DNA from: Cephalopachus bancanus
Lineage: Eukaryota > Chordata > Mammalia > Primates > Tarsiidae
DNA: 64,000 nucleotides
Direction: 5' to 3'
Assembly (NCBI GenBank): GCA_027257055.1
Contig: JAPVLO010000626.1
Span: 434,001 to 498,000 of the forward strand
The position numbers were made by a program, and so were the translations under genes. Shown piece after piece: positions 46,790 to 58,023 of this stretch. Numbering within the stretch: position 1 is the first letter of the stretch; every line of letters starts with the position of its first letter. The notes under the pieces are model-generated. The model did no database searches. It was not told the DNA's origin and saw nothing but the letters and a program-made list of their open reading frames with translations.

Positions 46790-47330
46790 TCACTATCTGC
46801 TCTCGCACCCCACCAATATATCCTGCAAATTGCTACCGAAGGATCCTTTCCATATGCAAACCTGACTATGACAAATCCCTTTTTAACACCCATCAGTGGC
46901 TTCCCAAAAGGATCACAAGCCTTACCATGTCCCCAGCCTCATCTTGGGTCACTCTCCTCCTCACTCCCTTTGTTCCTGCCATCACAGACCATCTTTCAGT
47001 TCCTACAACATGCCTTGTATCCTCCAACCTTAGGACCTTTGTATATGCTATTTCTTTTGTCTGAACTTCTTCACCCCACTACCCAACCCTTGGCCTAGTA
47101 GTCCACACCTCTTCCGGGAAAGCCTTACCTGACCTCTATCACATTCTCAGTTTAGGTTAAGTTCCCATTTTACGCACAATGGTGTCTTTCCTGAGAGTAC
47201 TTAGTTTATAATTCTGGGTCCACTTGGTGCAATCCTTTAATAAAGTTATCTTCCTCTGTTTTGTTACCCAGTGTGTCTTCCATCCTGAGCACTGTGCCAG
47301 GCACTTAGTAGGCATTAAATGAATGAAAAA
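46790..47330 (+). mobile_element. L2 3' region
   Basis: Sense L2: CATCAGTGGCTTCCCAAAAG, TAGGACCTTTGTATATGCTA, GGGAAAGCCTTACCTGACCT, CTGAGCACTGTGCCAGGCAC and TAGTAGGCATTAAATGAATG. A 137-codon frame across 46685-47098 is incidental. Confidence 0.88.
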
Positions 47331-49231
47331 CTAATATTAGCAAATTATTTTGAAATTGAGTTTATTTCTTTGAATTCAAGCAGAAGCTAAAGTGAATATG
47401 GGAAAGAAAATTAGCTTTAAAACCAAGTTATAGAAGAATCTGCTAAAGAAATCAGCTTTTTTTCTTGCTAAAATGTGTTCTGTCCCTTCATTTCTGAGAA
47501 CTACGAAGACTTCCATCATTCTCCTGCAACCGTTTTCTCCAGCACAGCCTCAACGCCTGGTGTCCCAGAGGAGACAATGTTTCCCACAAGTGCCTGGTAA
47601 GGTACAATAAAGCTGCCTCAGTGTTCTAGATATAAATGATGACTTAACCAGGAGCCTCTCCCTGTCTCCCTCCTCAGCACTTGTCCTACCTCCCAGTCAC
47701 AAAGGGTAAGAATTCATGACTCAGGAAATTTCAGCTTATAGACTAACTGCAGTATTTATTCCTCTTGGTGAAAAATCTGATATAAAAGAGATCATAGTAT
47801 TAGATGGTAAATTGCTCTATGTTGATAAGTAATGACTTTTAATGGTGAGTTTTATGACTTCCAATAACCCCAAAGTTTTTAAAAAATGACCCACCCCCTA
47901 TGTTTTAGAAGTCTCTAAATTCCAAACATTAAAGTTTAGTAGGTTTCTCCATAAGCCTACAACTAATTTAGTTTCCTTAACTGAACTATTTATAAGCAGT
48001 GGGCATCTTTTAGTTTGGCTTGGGAGCCTCAACTTACTATTTCAAGTAGTCTGTTAGTCTTTTATGTGATAAATCTACTTAAATGATATGCTTTGTCTCC
48101 TTAAAATATTTATTCCAGGCCATCATAGATCCTAGCTTTCTTTTAATGTTTGTTATATTGCCTTCAGAAAAAGTAATTATAAGAAAAATTATTCCCAGGC
48201 TAAAGGGAAAGAAAATTAGCCCAGGTTTTTCTTCTTATTGAAAAACATCGCATTACATAGAGAAGCTGCATTATCAAAATACCTAGAATCCTTTCCCAGC
48301 CATATTTATATTCTCAAGTTTATGGCCCTAAAGAATTTCTAGAGGCTTTGGCTTTCTGGGAATGAAGCTATAACCTGCTTGCGCAATTGTGAGCTATGTA
48401 CACCCCCCTCCATGTTACCCCAGTATATTTGAGCTTGTAGCGGGATGGCAGGGCTACATTCCCTTGCTTGATCAAAGTTCTGTCCCTTTTTGGTGCCACT
48501 TAACCCAGTAGCACTTCTGCCTATCCACAAGTTCGTTCTTGCAAGCCACTGTCTGACGCCAGGTTGCCTGCCAGTATATCTCCTTTGGCCTAAAGCACAG
48601 TGCTCACAACAGCAACAATCTTAGTCTGCTCAACCATTCCGTGTGGGTGGCTATCTTTAATATTACAGTAGGGTCACTCTGAAGTGCTTCTGCAGCTCCA
48701 ACAGGTCATATGCCTCACACAGCTCTCATGGCTGTCCCGCCAGGACATCTGTCATCTTTTTCTCCTTTCCCTGGAAGAACCGCTCTCCCCTTTACAGCCA
48801 CCAGCTGCCTTCTTTAGCCTAAAGCAATCTAGGATTTAGCTGGAACTCTGGGATGTAACCAGGGGTTTTGTCTTAGGAAGTCAGGCCCTCACTTGCCATT
48901 CTGCCATGCCAATAGCAGGCTTTTAAGGCAGCTACTCTAAGAAAAAATTCTAGGCTCTACCTCCACTTGGGTTTAACATGTTATATCTTCAGTGCAGAAG
49001 TAAAGAAAGTTTTTGAAATAGAAACAAAGAAAACCAAACAGTTATCTTGATTCTATACTTAGATGCATTTCTCAGAGTGAGAGAGGAACTGGCTCCTTAT
49101 AAGCACCCTTGACACCCACCAGTACCCACACTCTAAACTTGGAGCTCTGTGATCTCTCCAATCAGAGTGGCCAAACCCAACAAGAGGTGGTTTTGTTCAT
49201 TCATTTGAAGACCTGTTTATCTAAACTGGGT
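47331..49231. other. Intergenic sequence
   Basis: No gene was seen. The slightly GC-richer stretch 48330-48960 may be an unrecognised old LTR. Confidence 0.4.
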
Positions 49232-49425
49232 AATAGTTTAGAGCATGAACTTTAGGCTCAGGAAATTGGCTCAAATTTCATCCCCACTCACGACGGTGTT
49301 ACTTTGAGCAAGTGACTTGACCCTTCTAAAAAGGTCTATAGAGTTTGCTCTATTAAATGAGTACAATAAAAATCTCTCATAGAGTTGTTTAAAAGATTAA
49401 AGAAAGTAAATGTTTTAATTAACTT
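49232..49425 (+). mobile_element. MIR SINE (sense)
   Basis: Sense order: TAGTTTAGAGCATGAACTTT, 'ttgagcaagtgacttgaccc' and CATAGAGTTGTTTAAAAGAT. Diverged. Confidence 0.65.
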
Positions 49426-49661
49426 ACACTCCTTGGTTATTATGAATAATGTTACTATGAAATGAGTGTACAAATATCTCATTTGATCTTGGTTTTAATT
49501 ATTTTAGATATACAGCAAGAAGTGGTATTGCCCGACCATATGATAATTCTATTTTAATTATTTGAGGCACCCACCATACTGTTTTCCATAGCAGTTACAC
49601 CATTTTATATTTCCACCAAGAGTGCACAAGGGTTTCAACTTCATATCCTCGCCCACACTTC

Positions 49662-49856
49662 TTTCTTTCTTTCTCTCTCTTTTTTTCTTTCTTTCTTTCT
49701 TTCTCTCTTTTCTTTTCTTCTCTCTCTTTCTTTCCCTCTCTCTCCCCTCCTCTTCCCTTTCCCTTTCCAAACACTCCCCTCCTCTTCTCCCTTCTCCTTA
49801 CCCTCTCTTCCTCTCTCCCTCTCTACCTTTCTTTCTTTCTTTCTTTTTGTTTCTTT
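49662..49856. repeat. Long polypyrimidine tract, (CTTT)n/(CTCC)n
   Basis: About 195 bp with C and T almost exclusively on the plus strand, made of CTTT, CTCT and CCCTCTC units. It replaces a short T-rich piece of the host L1M. Near-mirror symmetry of blocks makes triplex (H-DNA) structure possible. Confidence 0.95.
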
Positions 49857-50124
49857 TTTTGATAGCAGCCACCTTAATGGGTGTAAGACGATATCTTGTT
49901 GTGGTTTTGATTTGCATTTTCCTAATTTTGAGAACATTTTCATAAGCTTTTTGGCCATTTATATGTCTTCTTTGGAGAAATGTCTATTCAAATCCTTTGC
50001 CCATTTTAAATTGGGATATTTGGTGTTTTGTTGTTGAGTCACGGCTTTTATATCCTGAATATTAATCACTATATGATTTGTAAGTTTTTTCTCCCATACT
50101 GTAGGTTACCTTTTCACCCTGCTG

Positions 50125-50222
50125 ATTGTGCCTTTTAAAAAAAAAAGCAGGATTTATTGAGAGGACAGAAAAACTCCCACAATGGGGGGGGGGGCCAAGA
50201 GGGTTGCCCAATTGTGTCTTTT
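50125..50222 (-). mobile_element. TINE-like LTR-derived retroposon, copy B, with TSDs
   Basis: On the minus strand the insert (50137-50210) reads GGGCAACCCTCTTGGCC, a C10 run, then TGTGGGAGTTTTTCTGTCC, AATAAA (50153-50158) and CCTGC followed by T10. Copy A at 36679 has the same order and 23 identical bases. ATTGTGCCTTTT (50125-50136) and ATTGTGTCTTTT (50211-50222) form a 12-bp TSD with one mismatch. Unlike copy A its 3' end is T-rich, not A-rich. It is inserted in an L1M. Confidence 0.8.
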
Positions 50223-50564
50223 GATGCCCAGAAGTTTTACATTTTCATGTAGTCTAAGTTCTCTATTTTTACTTTTGTTGCCTGTGCTTTTGGTGTCATA
50301 GTCAAGAAATTATTGTCAAACCCAATGTCATAAAGCTCTTCCTCTTTGTCTCCTTGTAAGAGTCTTATAGTTTTACGAGCCTTGCATTTAGGTCTTTGTT
50401 CCATTTGAAGTTTTGAAATGGTATAAGGTAAGGCTTCAACTTCATTCTTTTGCATGTGGATATCCAGTTTTCCCATCATTTGTTAAAAAGACTATACTCT
50501 CCCCCATTGAATGGTCTTGATGCTCTTGTCAAAATAATTATGCATTTATCTTTGTGATTACTTG

Positions 50565-50700
50565 ATTCATGTTTGCCTCCCTCAGCAACCTATGAGCTCC
50601 GGAAGGACAAGGATCTTGTTGATTTTACTCACTATTTTACCTTCAGTACCCAGTACATAATAAAGGTTCAATAAAGTTTTATTAAATGAGCAAATAAATG
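50565..50700 (+). mobile_element. L2 3'-end fragment
   Basis: Sense L2 end: CAACCTATGAGCTCCGGAAG, 'aggacaaggatcttgttgat', CCAGTACATAATAAAGGTTC. Confidence 0.78.
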
Positions 50701-50874
50701 CTTGAAAAGCATGTAGCACAGTGGCTGGCACTAAATAAAACTTCAATAGGGAGAGCTATTATTGTTATTGCTTTGTTAATCAACCCATTGTATCTTTTGC
50801 CTGGGGCATACACTGCTTAATCTGAAAAAGTGAAAATAAGAATTACTCAGAGAAACACAAAAAAGCCCGTGGCA

Positions 50875-51115
50875 GAGTGCACAATGATTCAGTTCTTGAG
50901 AATGGGCAGACTTGGTTTAAACATTAGTCTCATCTCTTTGTAATTGTGTGATCCTTGGCACATTACTCAACCTCTCTCCAAGTCTCAGTTTCCTCATCTG
51001 TAAAATGAAGGGAATGATATTTATCTCATAAGATTATTATATCTATATATAAGACTGAATGAAGTATGTGTAATATCTTTGCATAGTATCTGTCATTTAT
51101 AATTAGTCTTCGATA
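50875..51115 (+). mobile_element. MIR SINE (sense)
   Basis: Sense MIR with the well-kept core CTCAGTTTCCTCATCTGTAA preceded by TTGTGTGATCCTTGGCACAT, and followed by TATCTCATAAGATTATTATA. Confidence 0.88.
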
Positions 51116-52199
51116 CATTGTCCTTCTGTTATTTCTTTACAGATCATTCAAATCTCTATCTTTTCCCCTTAGTTTGGTTTTCCTATTGTCTCTAAAAAGG
51201 TTACTTTCTTAGCTATTGTCTCCATTTGCAAGACAATTTAAAAGCGTTAAAAGCGATAACAAGGGTAAATAAGCTTGAATGGGAAATATTTGATTAGGAC
51301 GTTTAAGGCGAAATATATCAGACCTGGAAATTACCACAGCCTGTGCATTTTTTCTCTTGACCAAAACGGGAAACATCTTATTAGTGCAGATCCTGACGTT
51401 ATAGATTTACCTCTGTGAGAATAAAGGTTTTTCAGGGAAAGAACCTCCATTTTTTAAAAAGGTACCATTTTTTGAGAAAGTATGATAAGAAGAAAATATC
51501 TCCTTGAGAGTTTTGCAGATTCATACTGCCAAAAAAAGACCCCAGAAAGGATCTGCTTCACCCAAGCCCCAAGGAGGGTAAATGATTAAATCTTCCAGTG
51601 TTGATAGGCTTGTATTTCATATCGGTGACTTATTAATCACTTGACCTTTTCCACAGTGTGCTTAGCATAGTAAATTGCACTCCTTTCTATCGGAGTTTCG
51701 GTGACGTACATGACTTTTTGCAACTTAGCCAGGGCTGGGCTCGATATAAGTTGCCAGTGAACATGTTGCAGCTGATTGCACATTTTTACCATGTGGTATG
51801 ACAGTTTTGTGGCAGCCTAGAAAGAAAGCACCAGGAAATACAGACAAAAGAATTTAGGGAGGAGATTTAATTTCCCACATTTACCTTTGGATTCTCTCAT
51901 AGCTAAAGCAGAAGGAAAAATTCCAATGCTGTGTGAGATTTTAATTTGTTTTTCTACATAAAAGATAGCTAGTAGAACTATTTTGAATTAGTAAAAATAA
52001 ATTCAATGCCCTTTTCTCTGTCCCCTGCTGTCTTTGATATCGCTTCAGCTCTGATGTTGTTGACTCTCCCCTCCTCTGTGAAAATCTTGTTTCTTCTGTT
52101 ATGCATTTTCTCCCCAAGAATTCAACCACTTTAACTATTTCTGTTGACTCCTCATTCTCTTCTAAACTATGAGTGATTCCCTAATCTAATTCAAGAAAC
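51116..52199. other. Repeat-poor intergenic sequence
   Basis: No repeat or gene recognised. The segment 51600-51830 includes CGGTGACGTACATGAC (CRE-like TGACGTAC) and looks unique; conservation is untested. Confidence 0.35.
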
Positions 52200-52460
52200 A
52201 TATAGTCATTTATTTATTTAACAAATATATATGGAGTACCTACTATGCTCCAAACACTTTCTAGGAGCTGAGGATGAAGTAAAAACATGTTACAAACAAA
52301 GAATAAAGGAGAATTCCAGGAAGTAATAAGGGCTGTGAAGTCATTCATTCATTCATTCAACATTCAACAAACACCTTTTGAATGTTCCTACACATCAGGC
52401 AATGTTCTAGATGCTGAGAATTGTCTCTCATAGACATGAATTGGGCCTCCTCAGGGTAAG
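52200..52460 (-). mobile_element. L2 3'-end fragments (two adjacent)
   Basis: Antisense L2 ends are seen twice: TTTAACAAATATATATGGAG with TACCTACTATGCTCCAAACA, and again from 52343 with (ATTC)n, AACAAACACCTTTTGAATG and AGGCAATGTTCTAGATGCTG. Confidence 0.7.
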
Positions 52461-53298
52461 CAGAACAGGACAAGCAGTTGGAGGCAGGAGCCCAGTGAGA
52501 AAAGAGAGTCAACGTGTAAGCGTGGACTGATGGGAAATTGGACTGGGGTAAAGACTGAAAAAAAAAAAAGAAAGAGGTTTAAGTGAAATTTTGAAAAAAA
52601 ATTGATAAGGTGCGGCAGTTAACTGAACCTGGAGAAAGAAATAGAGTGCTAAAACAAAGACAATGCCGGTGTCTGGCTGACTGGAAGAACAGAGAACCTT
52701 CATACCATTCATTCTGCCCTTCTGCTAAAAGTATCCTGATTTCCTGATTTTCCTTCAGGGTTTTTTTTTCCTATCCCTATTCCCACCTCCAGCTCAAGGG
52801 TGGGTTCTGATTGGTTAAGTTATTTAGTGACCACATAACTTAAATAAATGTAGTGACTACAGTCATTGTTTCAGGCATGGTCATGCGCCCCAATGTCAGG
52901 CCAATGAGAGAGAGAATGAACCCCAGAACATGGGCAGGATATACAGGATAACAGTGGCAGCTGTTTCGCTATATCAATAGGAGAGCCTGGAGCTGATTTG
53001 TGGCATCTAAGCATGAAGACAATACCACAGAATGCATAATGTTGAGACTAGGAGAAAGTGAATCTTCAGTTATATCATTTGAGTTTTGGATCAAGCCTCA
53101 CCTGACTTGGTCACATACATCTCACATTTTCAGTAAAGTCTGGGATTTTAGTGTAACCATCACCCGAATAATGTACATTGTACTTATTAAGTAATTTTTC
53201 ATCTCTCAACCCCCTGCTACCCTCCCACCCTTCTAATCTCCAATGTCTGTCATTCCATACTCTATGTCCATGTGTACACAATATTTAGCAACCACTTA
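52461..53298. other. Intergenic sequence
   Basis: Nothing recognised except an A12 run at 52559-52569. Confidence 0.4.
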
Positions 53299-53422
53299 AA
53301 AAAATTTTTTTTTATTTTAAAATTGTGGGGTACAATTCTGGGTTAGGTATACAAATATTCATTGTGCAGGTACCCTTGTTGATGAGGTGTGCCCCCCTTC
53401 TCCAGGCAGTTTCCCACTACTG
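53299..53422 (-). mobile_element. Short L1 3'-end insertion
   Basis: Antisense lineage L1 3' end after an A/T-rich tail: GGGGTACAATTCTGGGTTAG, CAGGTACCCTTGTTGATGAG, GCAGTTTCCCACTACTGCC. No convincing TSD. Confidence 0.9.
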
Positions 53423-53424
53423 CC

Positions 53425-53815
53425 TATTACTCTAACTCCCTCTGGCCTCTTTCTTCCTACACTCTATGATCCAGCCATGATCTACTTCTCCAAAAGAGCA
53501 AATTCTTACTCACCTCTGAGACTTCATGGATGCAGTTCTCTCTACCTAGAAACTCCTTTTACCTGGTTAATTTCTATACTTTCTTCAATCTTAGTCTAAA
53601 TATTTCTTCAGTTGGGACTTCTGTGACCCATAGGTCCTCTTGAGATTTGCTCCCCTATACCTCCCAAACTCCAACAAACATCACTCTTCTAATTACTTAC
53701 CCAATACTTGTTTTCTTTTAGAACAAAGCGCAGAGAGGGCAGGGACTGTGTCTGCCTCATCTGTAGTTGTAACCCCAGTGGCTAGCACAGACATTCACTG
53801 AATAAATATAAAATA
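53425..53815 (+). mobile_element. L2 3' region
   Basis: Sense L2: a pyrimidine-rich part, GAGAGGGCAGGGACTGTGTC, GTAACCCCAGTGGCTAGCAC and a TTCACTGAATAAATAT end. Confidence 0.75.
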
Positions 53816-54275
53816 AATAACTTGCAACATGATATCAGAGTATAACTTTAACATATGTAACTTTTTCTAGAGAGACGTATGGTGTCTTTCATTTGAGTTT
53901 AGAACATCCTGTTTATACCACGAGGCAATAACTCTATTTACTCCAGTTGAGAACACTGTCATTCTTAATTTTATTCATTAATTCAGTAATAATTTATATG
54001 CTTAAACAATCATACTACACTGACGCTGAACTCTAAATTGCCTAAATTAGCCCAGTGCCACACTGACCTCTGCGTGTGGCCCTCATGCTAATATTTCTCT
54101 AGAGTGTGTTTCTTCTTCTATATCTGTGTCATACTGAAATGACATGGGAGCCTGACAACCTGAGACTATATAATGCAATTGTGGGGAAGTGCGGCACCTT
54201 AAAGTCATTGAATATTTGCCCTGACATCTGAGAATCAAATTTGTTTAGCACCAGCTCCATCCTTGTTGGTTTTTA
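53816..54275. other. Intergenic sequence
   Basis: Nothing recognised. Confidence 0.4.
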
Positions 54276-54614
54276 GATGTTTCAGATTTGTTGTTGTTGT
54301 TGTTGCTGTTGTTGCTGTTGTTGAGTTGGAGTCTCACTCTGTCACCCAGACTGGAGTGCAGTGGCCACTCCCGGCCACTGCAGTCTCGACCTGCTGGGCT
54401 CCGGCGATCCTTCCACCTCAGCCTTCCAAGTAGCTGGAACTACAGGCGCGCGCTACCACACCCGGCTAATTTTTTTTATTTATTGTAGAAATGAGGTCTC
54501 GCCAAGTTGCCCAGGCGGGTCTCGAACCCGCGGGCTCAGGCAGTCCACTCACCTCAGCCTCCCAAAGCGCAGGATTACAGGCTGAGCCACCGAGCCCGGC
54601 GATGTTTCAGGTTT
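54276..54614 (-). mobile_element. Recent Alu with (TTG)n tail and 14-bp TSDs
   Basis: Antisense full-length lineage Alu (54324-54600) that keeps many CpGs (GGCGCGCGCTACCACACCCG, GGTCTCGAACCCGCGGGCTC). Its tail is a (TTG)n run at 54286-54323. TSDs GATGTTTCAGATTT (54276-54289) and GATGTTTCAGGTTT (54601-54614) differ at one base. Confidence 0.97.
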
Positions 54615-56929
54615 AAAAAAAATCTATCAGTTATACACTAGAGGCATGTCTACATTATGAGGAACATATAGAACTATTTCAATAGTAGTTTTCCTAGTAT
54701 TCAAAATACTGCTAACTGGCTGCCAAAGCCCATTTTCCACCTACTTCTCCCTTGTCTACCTCCCAAGAGCTGGACTTGTGCCGCCAGCTTCCCTTGCAGG
54801 TGAAGGTTGCCCTGTGATTCTGTCTGGCCAAGATGGGGAAAGGATCTTTTCTTTCCCTAATAAGAGATGCGAGAGGGAGCAAAAAGGCCTGGCCTGCCCT
54901 CACTACCCTCTTGTTTCCTGCCTTTGATATTTGAAACTGCAGCAGCCATATTCTAATGATGAGGTGACAAGCCTGAGCAAGAGATGCCAGCAATGTTAAG
55001 GATGGCAGAGTAGAAGGAATTGAGGTCGTTGATGACACAGTTGAGCAGCTGATGCAATATTAGTAACTACTCATCTCTGGACTCTTTGCTACATGAGAAT
55101 GAGCCCCCTCATTTGTTTAACCCACTGTTAGTTGCATATTCAGTTACTAGCATCTGAATACAATCTAACTGATGCCCTTACTTTTACATTTTCTTTGTGG
55201 AAACTAAAACAACTAAATTATTGTTTATACTTGTGCTTATTTGTTGGAAGAGCATTGGATTTTTGGAACACACCCAGAAAAACACGAACTTCACTTCAAA
55301 GGTTTAGTTATTTTAGTCCCAGAAGCAGAGAGGACCTACATCAAGCCATTATACATAATACAAATTCTGAGGGATGTTTGTATGACTAAATACCACACTG
55401 GGAGCTGGGAGACCTGAATTCAGATAAGGAGGGAAAGTTCTGAGCTTTGTGTTGATTGGAAGACCCTGCATCATTCATGGACTGTGACCAGTGAATGCCT
55501 AAAGCTGATTAAGTTAGGCCAATCACTGTGGCAAGGGGGCTGCATTTATCAGTTTAATGAATCGGGGCCTACCTCTCTAGCTGAGGTGGCTATAATCTCA
55601 CCTCAAGCCAGGAGCTGCTGGGAATGGCTGTTGGGAGAGTAACCACCACATCCTCCACATCTGATCTAAACCAGCTGTGATTCCATGAGCAGAACCTATC
55701 TTTGCAGTTGTCTTTTTTTTCACCACCACTTTCTTTTCTGTTTTATTTCATAATTGTCCTTTTCTACCTCTGAGCATAGTTCCCTGTGGAAGACAACAAA
55801 CTCCAAAATGAAGCAGACAAGGCTTGGCATAGCTCAGACTTGGGCTGGTAAAAAGAAGTGAGGCTGACAAGGTGACTTGTGAAGGTCCCTGTGCACTTCA
55901 GGGCAGAATGGAGTGACACCTTATTCATTAGGTGCGAGCTGGACATGCCAACTTGAGGTAACTCTTGAAACCTTAAAGGAGGCAATGTTTCTCAAACTCT
56001 GAAGCCTCCATTCTAAAGAATGCACAAGCTTTTTAGGGAAAGGAAGAAAATTCTCTTGTGCAATTACATTTTTCCTTCGATCTGCATTTTTTGAAAACTG
56101 GTTTAGTACTCAAATCCTTAACAGGCAAATCTCTCAGCCTTTTGAGAGAGCGGTGAAGGGTTTGCACAAAACATTTTTGAAGAGAGTCTGTGAGTCTCCA
56201 AATCGTCCCTTCCACTTTGGTAAATACTATTCTTTTAAACTATTGCACTGAGAATATTACCAGATGATTTCTGGAAGCTGACTTATGAACTAATTGGGCA
56301 CTTATGCTGTGTGGAGGAACAAAGACTTTATTGGTCTTCAACTGAGGCATATACCTGTCTGACGGCGTTGGCTCATTCTGCACATGCTCAGTTGAACAGA
56401 AATTTTCATATTGAATGCAACCTAGTACAGCGGCAACACCCAGAACCTCACTCCCTGGCTGACCCGATGCCTCCACTCCCTCTAGTTGCATTTTTATCCC
56501 AAGTCTAACATTTACCGGGAGTATAGAGAGCAGAGTAGATGCTGGAGGCTTGGTTGCAATATACAAAGGGACCAAAGTCTCAGTGTGTCCCTGCTTCCCT
56601 GACCTCTCTCTAGGTTGTCTCTAGTGAAGGGAGGCGCTGGATAGATATGTGAGTTTGGGGCAGAACGTGGAAGAAGCTGTCTCTACAGATTGCCGTTTGT
56701 TGTTGCACACCTTTCTAGATAGTTTTTGTTTAGTTCTTTTCTTGGACGATCGCCCCCCCCCCCGTCCTCATCTTCATTAAGGAATGACAGGGTGGCTCTA
56801 AAAGCATCCGCTGCCAAACACGGTCTTGAGTGACAACCTCTCCACCGCTCTTTTTGCTTTCCCATTCATTAGCACCCTTTCCCTGCCTCTTTTCCCAGCA
56901 AAAACTGGGAAAGGCTTCTTGCGACTACA
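54615..56929. other. Repeat-poor region upstream of the CASK CpG island
   Basis: No recognisable transposons in 2.3 kb, unlike the preceding 54 kb, as is common next to a housekeeping or developmental promoter. No coding exon was recognised. A C13 run lies near 56750-56764. Confidence 0.5.
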
Positions 56930-57157
56930 AAAGAAGTGGGGGGGCAGGAGTTCGGAGCTTCTCGCCGAACAACGAGGGTGCGGCCGCAGACCTTTTGTCC
57001 CCAGCTCCTTTCGCGGCTTGGTCGCGGCTGAGCGCGGAGGTGACGACCCCAACCAGCCCCGCCTCGGCAGCTGCAGCCTGCGCGCCCCGCTTGCCAACCC
57101 CCGGCGCCCTCTAGAATCCCGGCGCCCGCCCGTTGGTCGTGACGCGGCCGGCACCGC

Positions 57158-57167
57158 GCGCATGCGC
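57158..57167. promoter_or_regulatory. NRF1-type site
   Basis: GCGCATGCGC is a perfect palindrome matching the NRF1 consensus core. A TGACG half-CRE lies 14 bp upstream at 57140-57144. Both sit in the CpG island. Confidence 0.7.
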
Positions 57168-57220
57168 CACTCAGCCCGACTCCCTTTCCCCCGGCCGCCG
57201 CCTCCCGACGGGCTGGAGTA

Positions 57221-57229
57221 GGCGGGGCC
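57221..57229 (+). promoter_or_regulatory. GC box (Sp/KLF-type)
   Basis: GGCGGGGCC in the CpG island. Several further GC-rich matches lie downstream, so this one is only the clearest. Confidence 0.5.
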
Positions 57230-57403
57230 TGTAGGTCTGGAGCCCCGCCGCCTAAGGGGAGGAGGGCGTGTATGCGCGAGGCGGGTGCGCGGGGCTCGCG
57301 AGCCGGTCGGCTGCTGAGGCAGAGGGGAGGAGCAGAAGGCGGTGGCCACGGCTCCCGCCCGCACCGAGCGCTAGTCCCGCGAAGCCCCCTCCCACTCCGG
57401 CGG

Positions 57404-57428
57404 GCGGCGGCGGCGGCGGCGGCGGCGG
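57404..57428. repeat. (GGC)n trinucleotide repeat, about 8 units
   Basis: An uninterrupted GGC run is followed by GAG-rich purine sequence. Given the coding start at 57959 it probably lies in the CASK promoter or 5' UTR. GGC tracts in 5' UTRs can vary in length. Confidence 0.93.
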
Positions 57429-57892
57429 GAGGAGGAGAAGGAGGAGGGAGCGTCTCTGCCGCCGCCTCCTGGTCCCCAGCGCTGATCTGCCGCCGCCACC
57501 TCCCTCCGCGGCGATCCTCCCTCCATGGTCCTGCGGCGGCCCCCCCTGTAGCCCGAGCTGCCCCGCGCCGGAACCGGCCTCGGACAGAGGGAGCGGTCGC
57601 GGCCTCGCGGCCCGCGCGGGCTGACGAGCGGAAAGCGCGGCGCCGAGCGGTCCCCGAGGATCCGCACGCCGGGCAGCGCGGCCCGAGCAGCGCGAGGAGC
57701 AGCGGGCGGGCGGGCGGCGCCGGGCCCGGGCCGCCCTCGCTCCCGCGCCCCGGCCCCGCCGCCCGCGCCGGGGCGGTCGCCCGCAGAGGAAGGCGCTGCA
57801 GTCTCTGGGCCTCGCGGCTCCACTCAAGCGTCCTCAGCACCGAGGGCTCGCGGGTCCTGAGGGGAGGAGGCGAGCCCGGGGCTGGGCACTGA

Positions 57893-58023
<131 letters not shown>

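Larger units (their letters stand above)
49432..50545 (-). mobile_element. L1M ORF2-end/3' region, interrupted
   Basis: Antisense L1M: GACCATATGATAATTCTATT, CCATACTGTTTTCCATAGCA, TTGTGGTTTTGATTTGCATT, TCTTTGGAGAAATGTCTATT and CTGTGCTTTTGGTGTCATAG. A pyrimidine tract (49662-49856) and a TINE-like insert (50137-50210) interrupt it. Confidence 0.88.

Noticed and set aside
46685..47098. 137-codon open frame
   Set aside because: It lies across L2 sequence in an L2 3' region that does not encode protein.
55540..55620. Possible U2 snRNA similarity (TTATCAGTTTAAT)
   Set aside because: Only about 13 bases match and the surrounding U2 sequence is absent.
56300..56930. Divergent (bidirectional) gene partner upstream of CASK
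   Set aside because: No exon-like frame or splice donor was recognised on the minus strand. Divergent non-coding transcription cannot be judged from sequence.
56869..57840. 323-codon open frame on the minus strand over the CpG island
   Set aside because: Ala/Arg/Gly/Pro-rich low-complexity translation with frames open on both strands at once, as expected from GC-rich DNA without AT-rich stop codons. No domain was seen.
57272..57892. 206-codon open frame on the plus strand upstream of the CASK start
   Set aside because: Same GC-rich artefact. Its translation spans the GGC repeat, and it is not in frame with a known CASK N-terminal extension.
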